Below the pieces are notes generated by a model. That model made no database searches, had not been told where the DNA came from, and was given only the letters and a program-made list of their open reading frames with translations. A stretch of DNA of 64,000 nt from Adiantum capillus-veneris (taxonomy: Eukaryota; Streptophyta; Polypodiopsida; Polypodiales; Pteridaceae). The position numbers were made by a program, and so were the translations under genes. Within the stretch, counting starts at the first letter, position 1. Each line of letters opens with the position of its first letter. The stretch lies in assembly GCA_014529385.2 (NCBI GenBank), contig CM043953.1, positions 78,790,338-78,854,337 of the forward strand, given 5' to 3'. Shown here in pieces: positions 23,760 to 35,189 of the stretch.

Positions 23760-25215
23760 TAGCACGAGGCTAAGTTGAAAGAAGAGGAACAATTGGGAAG
23801 TAATAGTGATGGCAGACAGGATAGTAGCAGTGAGCATGACAGTCGACACAAGGATAGAAGTCACATAAGAGATGATGATGGAGATCGATAGCACGAGGCT
23901 AAGTTAAAAGAAGAGGAACAACTGGGTAGTAATAGTGATGGCAGACATGATAGTAGAAGTGAGCATGACAGTCGACACAAGGACATAATTCGCATAAGAG
24001 ATGATGATGGAGATCGCAGTCAACATGATGATGGAGATCAGGGTAGACATCACAAGCATGACGACAGCTCTGAAAGACGAAGAGACCATAACAAACATGA
24101 TGAATGTAGAAGGGATCATAGCCATAGGGATGTGGTTCAAAAGGACATCAACCACAAGAACTTGATTTGTTCAATGGTTATAAGGTAGGATTTCATATGA
24201 AATGGATCATGGCTACTTTCTGTACCTTGTGAGATTTTGTGATCAAAAGGAAGGGATTCTACATGTGTTGTAAAGATACAAGTTATATGATTGCTAAGAC
24301 ATGAGTAGTAGACATGATTGAGGCATGTAAGAGGAAGGGATTATGATAGAGAGGATGACTATAGAAGGAATTGTATCCATAAGGAAGGTGATTGAAGGAC
24401 TCACAAAGAGCATGATGATCACATGGAAGAATACAATGAATGTGCTGGTAGTGAGGACAATGATGAACGTAGAGACAAAAGTAGAAGGGGTCAAGGCATC
24501 AACCACAAGAATTTGAGATGCTTAATGTTTACCAAGGTAGGGCTTCATGTGTCATGAATAATGGTTGCTTTGTGCAACTTGCTCGCAACTTGCGGGCTTT
24601 CGTGATCAAAAGGAATGGATTCTACATGTGTTGCAAATTGCAACATGTGTGATTGTTGATGCAAAAAATGATATGATCAAGAGTTATAGGTTGCAAAGGG
24701 ATTTCTAGGATTATGATCATAGAGGAGGATGAAAATGGCTCTTCTAGGTGACCACTAAAGAGAATAAGCTTACCTGAGAGGGGGGAGGGGAAGCTAATAA
24801 ACCAATAGTGTCAAGGTCTTGGATGTCAAGGATTACACCAATAATGTTGCTGATGGATATGGACTCTTATATCAAGATGAAGGTGATGCATATCAGCTTG
24901 AAATTAAGCTCAATGAGGATGAACCATCCTTCTTTAGAGGGCAAATAAGGTGCTCCATTGATGTGTCACCTATGAAATCATACGAAATCCAAATGGTCCA
25001 CTTCAAAGAGTTGCAACGAGAAAATATGCTTTAGCAAAAGAGAGGAGAGAGTTGCAAGAGCAGTAGGAAAGGACCATGCTTGATTTCATCCCAAAGGATT
25101 TGAATCACCCTTGGGAAGATCTCGTGAAATAGGAGAGCGCTATGTTGCTCACTATGACTCTCTGTGTATGACATGTCGAAGTGGAAAGAGGATGCATTTG
25201 GTAAGGCAACCACAT
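23760..25215 (+). pseudogene. DEAH-box splicing helicase (PRP22/DHX8-type) pseudogene, N-terminal part
   Basis: Successive plus-strand pieces follow the order of plant PRP22/DHX8-type helicases. First an Arg/Asp/His-rich region (EHDSRHKDRSHIRDDDGD), present twice as a 129-bp tandem repeat. Then an S1 RNA-binding domain start (VYQGRASCVMNNGCFVQLA, then LHVLQIATCVIVDAKND), also present in a second, more decayed copy at 24,130-24,310. Then VLDVKDYTNNVADGYGLLYQ and LEIKLNEDEPSFFRGQ, then KERRELQEQ-stop-ERTMLDFIPKDLNHPWED, then YDMSKWKEDAFGKATTF. Several stops and shifts are present and the helicase core is absent. The last ~400 bp are collinear without introns, which hints at a retroposed or captured transcript. 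The live gene product releases spliced mRNA from the spliceosome. Confidence 0.7.
23761..24018 (+). repeat. 129-bp tandem duplication
   Basis: The segment starting AGCACGAGGCTAAG at 23,761 recurs at 23,890 with few changes. The unit is 43 codons, so it keeps the RD-rich reading frame. Confidence 0.85.
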
Positions 25216-26321
25216 TTGTGGTGAACTTTGTGTCAACAAGTTGTAAAGGTTTGTCATTTGCATCTAGATGTCCATGACTATGCATTTGCTTGGACCACAC
25301 AACTAGAGTATGGGACAGGGCACGACTTCCATTCCTTATAATTTTTGGGGAGACACAATATCGATTCTCCACCATACTTTTGTATGACAAAACTTGTATA
25401 TGGTCTGTAATTTGTCATTTTCTTATTGCATAACAAAAAGTTTAACTACTCACATGGTTTTCTTTCTTGTAGCTTGACAAAACAATGTTCTCTGCCTTGC
25501 ACACTCGGATGAGATGCCTACTCAATGACAAGGTCAGCAGTCTAGGTTAATTTTTGCATTACTAAAATCTACTGTACTTAAACAAACTCTTCCTAATTCG
25601 CAACAACTGTTTACATATCGATACCAAGCCATAGCAACCAAATTCTTTGGCAATGCCAAGACTAGTCTGATTTGATGTAAAGTTTTGTATAGATGGCTTG
25701 TCACTAATCGAAGCTGGGATCGATCACTTACCAAAGCGCAACGTGTCTATGCAAAGCCGTACTCGCAATGGCGAAACGTTTGGTCAGCAGAGTGGCGTTG
25801 TTTGCAGAGTGGGTGGCGTTGCCCGCGACCATCGTGGTGGCTTATTTTCTTACTCCCAAGCCGCCCCCGCGTCAGAACAAGCCACCACCGCCCCAATAAT
25901 AGGTTCTCTCTCTCTCTCTCTCTCACATACACACACACCCCACCCCTGCCCCACCGAAACGCGTACACAATTGAAATAAAACGTTGCTTTGGATGACGCA
26001 TCGTCAACCATGGAACCAAGGATTGCACACAGAAATATGCATTAGAACTATCAAAGCATCTGGATAAGTTGGAGAACCAAGGAAGAAGTGGAAAACTTGC
26101 TCAGGAAGATCGCCGCCGCCGCCCCCCCCCCAAACCCCAAAATAAAAAACCCCAACCTCCCTTTTTCGTCCCCGCAAGCTTGCTCCCATTGCAAGAAGCC
26201 ACGCTGATACAAAGCTGCATATACAAGTGACCAAGGGAGGTCTGTGTCGGGGTTTAAAGTTAGGGTTTCTGTGTTGAGGTCATAGACGCAATTGATCGTT
26301 GCGTTTATTTGGCCAGTTACA

Positions 26322-26358
<37 letters not shown>
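25216..26358. other. Intergenic with short (TC)n runs
   Basis: No coding signal that I can defend. (TC)n runs lie at about 25,903-25,924 and 26,323-26,359; the second abuts the LINE 3' end. Confidence 0.5.
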
Positions 26359-26364
<6 letters not shown>

Positions 26365-26499
26365 GGAAAAAGTCAGGGCTGTATATTACTGAGTACAAAA
26401 TAATCCCAGCGGATGCCAAAATAGCCTATCACGCGGGGTGTACAAGCTGAATGAAAGAAGGAGAGCCACTATAGTGACTACTCGACTAGAACAATCTCA

Positions 26500-29400
26500 T
26501 GGTGGTCGGTGTGAGGAATGAAGGAGAAACCACTGAGGAGGGACATAATGCCAAGTAATCTGACCACCTGTCAATGTGAAGAAGAGTGGGGATCGTGTCC
26601 AACGTCGAAGAAAGGCAAATCGACGAGCCTCGGCTGCTCTAGATGTACCGGAGGAGGAATCCTATTGCCAAATCAGGGTGTGAATGGTGTCTAGCCAAAT
26701 GGCAGTGAGGATATCCTGAAGCAGCTGTGGAGCCGCACTGAGAATGTGAAGACAATGAGCTCTCCAAATATTCCATAGTGTAGTACTAGTGATGACTGAG
26801 AAAACTGCATCACGTGTCTGTGTATCTCCCTATCAAGCAATCTGTGGTAGCATAGCCAAAGTCCCTCGTCGATAACCAGTGGAGGTAAGCATGAAGGCTG
26901 GATCTGTGGCTGAGCCCTCGTAGAAAAGATGCGGGTAGGGCATCGACATCAACCGTGAGACAGATCCCTAAGTAAGAAATCCATGCTGAACACCTAATCT
27001 GCTGAGTAGAGAGCAAACTGCAAGCCACACTACATGGGAAGCTGAGCATGACCAAAGACAGTGAGCAGGTGACTCAAGTTGACGCAAAGGGTAGCGAGTA
27101 CATAACGGATCGTGTACATAACGGATCGTGACCCATAGTAGCTAGCCAAGTCCCAACTGGTAGTTCCGCATGAGCAATCATCCACATGAAAAAGGAAATA
27201 CGACGAGCAACATGTAAATCCCAGATCGCAGACCAAAACTGCTGCAGATAGGCATGAGAGAGGCGTGAATGTAACCAAAAACGCATTCGAGTGGGTTGCT
27301 GAGGTTGCTGTCTCATCAATGCTAATCTTCCAATCCGGACAGTGTACTCAAAGAAGGATACGGGTGCCCCTGTGGGATCTGAGTGAGGCCAATCCCACTC
27401 TCTTGGGTCCCAGTAAAGCTGCGATAGGGCACGGTCCTCCCACACCCAAAGCCTCCAAAGTGCAGCATCAGCGGAAGCAAAACGGGGATCAACACAACGA
27501 CGCTTCCCGCGTGAGCCAAGTACTCGTATGGCCTCCCATCGAGCACCGGAGGAGATAAGTAGTGGAGAAGTGGCCGAGTATGTCAATCGAGCATGAATCC
27601 CGGGAGAATTGTCAGTATCAACTGTGAATAGCATGGAGTCCAAACGAACTAATAAGAGAGTGCTGTGGTCAAAGAGGCCTTCCCCGCCACAACGAGGAGG
27701 CATCTGAAGCGTGCCGCGCATGACTGCATCCCACTGTGAAGGAACGACATAATCAATCTCAAGCAGTCTGTGTGGCACCCCGCGACCAATGTCATAATGT
27801 TCTGTCACAAAATCTGCATCCAACATACGTGTCTCATAAAACAACCGCATAGAGGCTGCAGGGCCAGAATCCCAAGCAGCCCAATCAATGTGAGTCCTCT
27901 CTCCAAGCATCCGTAAAGAGAAAACGATACCCTGAATGCCAAGTATGACCGTCTCTAGTGCCGAGTCGTGGAGTCACTGTGCAAAGAGCAGCCTGAAGAA
28001 GCATCTTCCAAGGTTCTTGGCCAGGAAAAAGACCCCGAACAATAAGCTTGGTAAGAAGTGCGCGGCTCTGTAACTCTGGATCAATGATGCCAAGGCCTCC
28101 CTCTGACCTAGGACGAATGATCGTGGACCAGCGAACTCTAGCACGAGTATCAATAGTCCCGTCTATGCCACTCCATAGAAAGTTCCTTACTAGTCGGCGG
28201 AGCTGAGCTATCACATCAGAATGTAACATCCAACAAGAAGCCGTATACCATACTGTAGCCAGAATGACTTGGTTTGCGACCAATGCACGGCCAGCCAACG
28301 ACAGATGACGTGAAGACCAATGGCATAGCTTCCTGCGAATAGACTGTAGTACGGGTGCAAACTGCTGCTGTGAGGAAACATCAAATCCAACCTGGAAGCC
28401 CAGGTATCGGCATGTCTGACCCGACTGTAGCCATGTGAAACCATTAGCTGCCCCCCAAGTAGGTATGTCATCACTGCCAACCAATAACCCAAAGGATTTA
28501 TGCTCGTTAATGCGTGCACCACTGGCAATGCAAAAAACCTGTAGGGCCTCCCGCATTGCATCAAGAGCGGGTAGCAAATAGCGCAACATGAGCATAGTGT
28601 CATCAGCGAACTCTTGATCGATAAGGTCTGGAGCTGTAGGTATTGGCATGGCCAATCCCCGAAATGCATGACTCTAAGCACGAAGAAAGTCAGACATAGT
28701 CTCTCCCACAAAAAGATACAGATAGGTTGCTAAAGGACATCCCTGATGAACAGATCGAGAAAGCTCAAAATTGCGACTGACACGGCCACCAATGGTAATA
28801 GCGCTGCTGGCAGTTCTGAAGAGAGCGGAAATACCTGAAATCCAACTCATAGGGAAACCCATCCTGGCTAAAGATCCTTCGAGAAAGTCCCAGTCAACAC
28901 GATCGTATGCTTTCTCGAAGTCTAGGATGAAAAAAGCCATGGGTTCAGAAGATGATCTTGCCCACTCTACTGCCTCATAAAAAGTGAAGATATTATCTAG
29001 AATGCATCGATCCATAACGAAGCCTGTCTGAGAAGTATGAATAATATCTGGTAGGAACGACCGCAAGCGGTGGCTGATCAGTAACGTTAATATCTTATAG
29101 ACCGAAGGGAGTAGGGTAATAGGTCTCCACTGTCGGAGCTGAGTGGTGTCACCCCCTTTCGGAATAAGAGATATGAGACCTGAACAAAGAGCCGGATGCA
29201 TATATCCTGAGTCGAAGATGTCCTGACAACCGCGAAGCAATGGTATGTACAATACATCCCAATATGTCAAAAAGAAGGCTCTAGTGAGACCATCCTCGCC
29301 TGGACAGGAGGATGGATCAAGACTGTCTATAGCAGCATGGAGCTCTGTAAGTGTGAAAGGCGCCAACAGGATCTCTGCCATAGTGTCTGTAACGATGTCT

Positions 29401-30762
29401 AGTGTGCTGCCAGATTTGCTCACGGGCAAGTAAAACCTCAGGAGTGCATACATCAGCAGTGAACACTGTCTCAAAATAATCTGCAGACATATCAAGAATA
29501 ACATCAGGATGCATATGTAGTGTCCCCTGAGCATCGCGCAAAGTCCGCAGAGTGGTGCCAGGAGGGCGTTCTTTATGTGCCGCAAAGAAGTCTTTATTCA
29601 TTCGATCAGCTTTAGCTATCCAATGAGACACTGAAGCATGATGCGTGAACTCAGACCTAGCCTCCTGTACGCGACGAATCTCTTCTGTGAGCTCCGTCTG
29701 TCTAGCAGCGAGATAAGCATCCTGAGGCCACTCCTCAAGCAAGCGCTGAGTGGAACCCAGAGGGATGTGAAGATCAGACTCACGGACTCTCAACTGACGA
29801 TGAATGATAGCAGTCTGATCACGGCAGTAAGTACTAGACTGAGAAATGTAGTGAGCAAGAAACTCTCCAGGGGGTCCACTATAAGAAGCATCTGAGGACC
29901 ACAAGTCATGAATCTGCTGCTGTAATAATTGAGTGGTGAGAACACTGTCAGGGATGCGGCAGCCTCGTCTCTGAGCAGAGGATCTAGTGAAGGAGAGGAA
30001 TAATGATGTGGAAAAATGATCTGAGAGGCTGGTTCCTCTCCATATAGTAGTAAATCCGCCTAGAGTTGCTGCCCAAGTGCCAATGTAAAAACGGTCAAGT
30101 CGCTCTAATAATCTCCCCTGCTGTCGCTGAAACCCCCAAGAGTAATGAAGAGTAGCAGGGTGATGACCAAAAGAGGGTATGTGCCAAGCGTCCACACCTT
30201 GAATCGCTAGGAGAAATCGATCCCAAGCTAGCTGCTCATTGGGAGAAATGGATGATAGAACGGGAGGTGTGGTGGCTCGCCAATCAGAATCACTCTCAAC
30301 GTTGTTGAAATCACCTCCAACAACCCAAGAGTCTACAGCAAGTAGAGCAGCAGCCAGGGAGGACCAAAAAGTAGCCCTCTCCCGAGGGGTAGTGGGTGCA
30401 CAGACTGACATAAAACCAATGATAGAGTCCCGAATCCGAATAGAAACATAAACTGCTCTGCCAGCGACTAGTGTGCCATGCTGCTGAACTAAGGCCAAGT
30501 AACGTGACCCCACTGAGATGCATACACCACAACTCTGACCATGAATGCCCACAGCAGGCTCCCAAAAAGTGCGGGCGCCCGATGGCATGAGATTGCCAAA
30601 AGGAGCGGCAATCTTATGCTCCTGTACTAGTAGTATGTCCACAGTGCCCACTACATGAGTGTGTAAATCTCTGCGAAGTAAAAGCTTACGGGACCCTTTT
30701 ACCCAAGAAGTCTGTAAACCATTAGCATTCCAAGAAAGTACATGTAAATCCATAGACTGCAT
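26500..30762 (-). pseudogene. LINE ORF2: endonuclease - reverse transcriptase - zf-RVT
   Basis: ATG at 30,762 (MQSMDLHVLSWNANGLQ). The AP-endonuclease domain has SWNANG, LLVQEHK, GGDFNNVE, RLDRFYIG and LSDHFSTSL. RT follows after a frameshift near 29,410: CPGEDGLTRAFF, LISLIPKGGDTTQLRQWRPI, FILDFEKAYDRVDWDFLEG and HQGCPLATYLYLF. An in-frame TAG at 28,674 precedes the catalytic FADD (QEFADDTML). Another shift near 27,900 leads into the C-terminal zf-RVT-like region (RRISFFMWMIAHAELPVGTW), where a 16-bp tandem duplication at 27,099-27,130 breaks the frame again. The C-terminal tail continues in mixed frames to about 26,500 (STTLWNIWRAHCLHIL). Dead copy. Confidence 0.85.
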
Positions 30763-30785
30763 GAAAGAGTAGGTATAATATCTGA

Positions 30786-32564
30786 CTAACTGCGCATCTT
30801 CTTAGAGGCAGCTGGACCATCCAAGGGGTGAGCTTCAGGCGGTAGGAAAGCAACCCGCAAGCCCTCTCTAAAATATGGTGTTTCATTGCACCAACTGCGA
30901 ACCTCAGCTTGTTTACATTGCATTACCGATGCTGTAGCCTTGACACCCCAAATGTGCATAGACATAGGAAGCACCACATCTGAGGATACATGAATGACCA
31001 TAGGCAATGAATAGCAAGCATAAACATCACTCCACTCCATAGCACCAATACATGAAGGATAGTGAGGAGACAGAACATCGGGGGCAGAAGTAGACAACCA
31101 TAAATGTAGGTGAGCCATAGTCTGGGCGTGCACAAAATGGAGAACCTGATCCTCGGACCATTCCTGAGCAGCGTGGAATGGAAGGAAAAAGGAATGCGTA
31201 GGCTGAGAGCGACTGCCAATCAAAGAAGGAACACAACCTGTCTTGTGATGCATAAGGTAGAGCTGTACCCGCAATGGTCCGTCGGAGTCACTGCACATCT
31301 CAGCCCGATGAGTGCCCCAGGAAAGAGGGCAAGAGCTGAGAAAACTGCGTGGGACGTAAGTATGAGCTGCTGAGGGAGGGGGGGGCCCAGAAGGTGGAGG
31401 GGGGAGAGCTAGGATAGGAGGAGGAGGAGGAGGAGGAGGAGGGAGAGGTAGTAGCGGTGAATGATCCATCTGCATGGAAATAGGAGCCTCTGGAAGAGGG
31501 GGAGGAACGAGAGGAGGAACAACAGGTGGAGGAGGAGCTGGTAGCAAAGGTAAGTGATCCTGTGCTGAAGAAGAAGAATGGTGAGGAGAAGCAGGTGGTA
31601 AGGGGGTGGTGGAAACTTGAGAGGGAGCAGGAGAGGTAACACTAGGAGCTGCATGCATTGGAGGTTGCGGACGAGGACGGAAGGAATGGTTACGACCCAC
31701 TGTCTGCCATGTTGCCTCAATAGGAGCCGAAGCAGAGGGAGGGACATGGAGGGTCGAAGCTCTAGGAGCACCTGCAAGTTGAGGAGGTGCTCGAGTAGTA
31801 GTAGGAGGAGCTGCTTGTTGGTGCTGACCATGTGGCTGAGCATGAGAGCCACGAGCTGGCTGCTGTTGTTGCCGATGGCGTGGCAGTGTGGGGCATTCTC
31901 GCGCCAAGTGTCCCATCTCGTGACAGCGTAAGCACGGTCTTGGACGGCCAGTGACTACCATTCAGCAAGAGTAGTCTCGATCGCGCACAGCCACAGTAAC
32001 TGAATATGGTAATGAAGTATCCCCAAACACCAAAACCTGAATGCGAGGTGGACCAGAGGAGAAGATGCAGGATCCCGGAACTACTGTGCCAAAGTGAGCA
32101 ACAATCATCTGAAGGAGATGCTCATCAATAAAATGAAGAGGCATATCCGGGAAGGAGAGGGTCAGAGGGAATCTGGGAATAAGGTGTCGACTGTCAAACT
32201 CCTCAGTAGTAAACTCGGGATACCACCGCGTCAGGTATATCATCCTGTGATCAGAGAGTATCGGAGAGCGAGCCAGGAGAGCTGATGCAGTGGCAGGATC
32301 GGAAAGACGTACCATGAATATGCCTCTGCCAAGGAATGTAAGCTCTGAGATCCGTCCCTGAGTAGTGCCCAATGTAGTCTGACACCAATCGCGGATAGAA
32401 GATCGAGGTGGAGACTGTCCAATCATCTGGCCAACCAAGGCATGCTGTGCCAAGTGTTGTACTTTGGAGTCAATGCGTGTCAACAGGTCACCAGTACAGT
32501 CCACGCGACAGGCAAGTGGTGATGGAGCGCCGTGTGTAGCACTCGAGACCGACAAAGCCGCCAT
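30786..32564 (-). pseudogene. LINE ORF1: DUF4283-like plus CCHC knuckle, one in-frame TGA
   Basis: ATG at 32,564 (MAALSVSSATHGAPSPLACR). The N-terminal part has ELTFLGRGIFMVRLSDPATA and YLTRWYPEF, fitting the DUF4283 RNA-binding-like domain of plant L1 ORF1. A single TGA (31,962-31,964) splits the ORF just before the CCHC knuckle CLRCHEMGHLAREC; the frame is the same on both sides. A long Pro/Gln/His-rich linker follows (a GGA-repeat DNA stretch at about 31,420-31,445 encodes a polyproline run), then a C-terminal domain shared with the second LINE. ORF1 stops at 30,786, 23 bases before the ORF2 ATG. Confidence 0.8.
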
Positions 32565-32676
32565 GAAGAATGGTTGAAACTGACAAACGGGAAAAGCACG
32601 ACCCGAATTGAATGCTGGACACTTTCTGTCTCTCTCTTTCTCGCTTTCGCTTGCAGGCGATTGAAAGAAGACGCGG

Positions 32677-32768
32677 TTAGGGTTTGGGTTAGTTAGGGTT
32701 TTCGGATTTTTAGGGTTTCGTGGAATTAGGGTTTCTGAAACTGTTAGGGTTGCAGGGAATTAGGGTTT
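32677..32768 (-). promoter_or_regulatory. Telo-box cluster upstream of LINE ORF1
   Basis: Six interrupted TTAGGGTT motifs on plus (AACCCTAA on the element's strand) within 92 bp, at about 32,677, 32,693, 32,708, 32,727, 32,743 and 32,760. Telo-boxes (AAACCCTA) are bound by plant TRB proteins and are common in promoters of translation-related genes. Position just upstream of ORF1 suggests part of the LINE promoter or 5' UTR. Confidence 0.7.
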
Positions 32769-32770
32769 GG

Positions 32771-33185
32771 CTGGCTGCAGAGCACGCGTAGGCAGCAGAG
32801 CATGCGCAGGCAGCAAGGGTGTGCAAGCAGCGCGTGCAGGCAGCAGAACGTGCGCAGAGCAAGGCGCGACGGCAGGGAGTAGGGCGCGTAGCAAGGCAGG
32901 CTGCAGGTTCGCGCGCAGGAGAACAGGCTGCAGGTTCACGCGACGGCAGGGAGCAAGTTCACACGACCTCTCTCTCTCCTTTCTCTCTCTCTCTCTCTCT
33001 TTCTCTAAAAAGGTGGTCCATGCCAATCTCTTTGTCAATGCCGGAATGCTCTACGCGCACTGATTTTTCTCTCTAGATGTAACGGGAGTGTATGAAGATG
33101 GATATGTCCTTGGAATGCCCACGAACCATGTTTCCTTACGTTACTGATTCCTGTTAGCTTGAATGATGGTTCCTTTTACTTTGTG

Positions 33186-33284
<99 letters not shown>

Positions 33285-33899
33285 AAGACGGGCACCACGT
33301 GCCAATAGAAAAGAACAGACTGAACAGACTTTTAGCACCTCAACAAAAACTAAACTGAGAGAGAGAGACGACATGCGGCACCAAGTTGCGGAGTTCCATC
33401 CCAGAGAGTATTGACCCCAAACTTTGGCGTCCCTGTCGGTATTTCTTTATATTGCATCAACACAGTACAAGCCGGTACTCCAGACTCTGCACCTTCTCTA
33501 GGAAGCATGTCAGAGAATGAGCCCTAAGCTCATATTTAAAGGCCCTTGGCCTGAAAAGTAGTTACAGTGAAAAGCCTTCAAAACTCAAAAAGCTTCTGGT
33601 CCAAAAGCAATGCCAAAAAGTTGCCAGTGAGTTTTGCGGAATTCTGTACAACTGCCATGTCAGCAGTCAGCGCAAAACGCGGAGCGTCCGTACAATTGCC
33701 ACGTCATCACTTTTTGCATAAGTGTGTATGTGGGTCTAGCTTTATTTTACTTCCTTTAGGGCACGGGGGCCCCATCGGACGGGGTCCCCATAAGTTGGTA
33801 GGACTTCTTCTTCTGTTACTTGTTCTTCTTAGGGTTTAGGCCCCTCGGCTAGGATCTGCAAGTTGGCTCCACTCTTCAGGCTTTGACACGTCAACAGTT

Positions 33900-33972
<73 letters not shown>
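32771..33972. other. Intergenic, simple repeats only
   Basis: A GCAGGCAGC-like imperfect minisatellite lies at about 32,775-32,960. (CT)n at 32,977-33,005, (GA)n at 33,188-33,281 and (GT)n(GA)n at 33,900-33,972. No gene seen. Confidence 0.6.
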
Positions 33973-33975
<3 letters not shown>

Positions 33976-35178
33976 AGGTGCAACGGAATGAGTGTTTGAA
34001 CTTTGCTCAAGATGAGTACTCCGAACTGTGCTCAAGGTTCCTTTTGTTCTTATGGAAGGGAGAGCCTTCCGTTCTTAATGAGAGAGTGCAATGGACACAA
34101 ACAAAGTGAATGGACACTGTGAATGAAAGTGCATGAGACTGAGAGATAGAGAGAGGAGAATACGACACCAGAGATGTTGTCAAACCCTCCTTCGAAGGCC
34201 CCACTCTCTATGGTGAGAGCGGCCTACTATTGATTGCACAAATGTCTACAATGCTTGGACTTGCCGACAATGTCGACGACAATGAGGACGACGACGAGAC
34301 GGGCTGAAAATGAAATCGCTAAGGGCTGAAATCTGCAAATCTTTATCTGCTGAATTCTGACTCTATGTCGGTGACGATGCGACGATGACGCGCTGAAAAC
34401 GCAGATGCTGAAATCTGCATTTTCCGGGCTGAATCTGTAAACCTTGCGGAATTTGACCGTGCGGCGAGGATCTGCTGCGGGAAGGTGAGATCTGCAAGGT
34501 TCGGGACTTCTTCTGCGATGTCTGACTGCTGAAATATGCTGGTCTATGGGCTGATTCTGTCGCGAAGATCTCCAAAAACGCTGAAATTGATCTGCAAACC
34601 AAAAACGCTAGGGCTGAAAACTGACCTTGCGTGGAACTCTGCTAACGCTAGGGAATCTGCTGTGTTGCTGTGAGAATCTGCTAACGCTAGGGCTGATCTG
34701 TTGTCTATTGTCGTCGGGGATCTGCAATTGCAAAAACGCTGGCTGATCTGGTGCAAAACGCTAGGCCTTCTGTTGAGAGAAAACGCAAGAGTTGTCGCGG
34801 GGGTTGGTCTTGCTGAGAAGTTGCCTGTTGAGCAAGGTGCTCCCGCTGCCTCTTCTGCCAGAAAGTGCTAACTCTGGTTTGCTTATACATTAACTTAGCA
34901 AAATTGCCCTACCTACTTTCCAACAAAAGTCACTTAAAAATAATAAGTGAAAAATGTCAAAAATAGGGAAAATAGGTCTATGCACTGTAAAAATGCTGGT
35001 CATGCTGTGTGCAACCAGAGGATATGCATCTAAATTAAGTGTCTGGACATGCACGGTCCGTGAACAGACTCACAAAAGTGCCAGATCACTTCCTATTCTA
35101 GACTGACTTGACTGAACTGAACCCTGATCATGCTGTAGCTTGTCCACGGACACATAGGGTTGGATGTGTCACATGACA
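33973..35178 (-). repeat. LARD copy 1, 3' LTR
   Basis: Homologous to 37,199-38,433; the right end reads GGATGTGTCACATGACA on plus, i.e. minus-strand TGTCATGTGACACATCC. It is followed by the complement of a polypurine tract (TCCCCTGCTTTTC). Confidence 0.82.
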
Positions 35179-35189
35179 TCCCCTGCTTT

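Larger units (their letters stand above)
26359..32770 (-). mobile_element. L1-type LINE retrotransposon, inactive
   Basis: Minus-strand order: telo-box-rich 5' region (about 32,565-32,770), ORF1 with CCHC knuckle, ORF2 with endonuclease, RT and C-terminal zinc-finger domain, then a short A-tail (six T on plus, 26,359-26,364) abutting (GA)n. This is the plant L1 clade layout. The 5' edge is uncertain by a few hundred bases. No clear target duplication; the 3' end lies directly at a CT/GA array, which may have been the target. Confidence 0.85.

Noticed and set aside
24819-25034. Stand-alone 71-residue gene
   Set aside because: Its start codon is not an ATG, and the frame is an internal piece of the helicase pseudogene with homologous sequence on both sides.
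31409-31852. 147-codon Leu-rich minus-strand frame
   Set aside because: Out-of-frame shadow of the proline-rich linker of LINE ORF1.
32677-32768. Interstitial telomere
   Set aside because: The TTAGGG motifs are separated by unrelated spacers and not in register, so this is a telo-box cluster rather than a telomere tract.
33163-33414. Arg-Glu frame around the (GA)n array
   Set aside because: Simple-sequence translation only.
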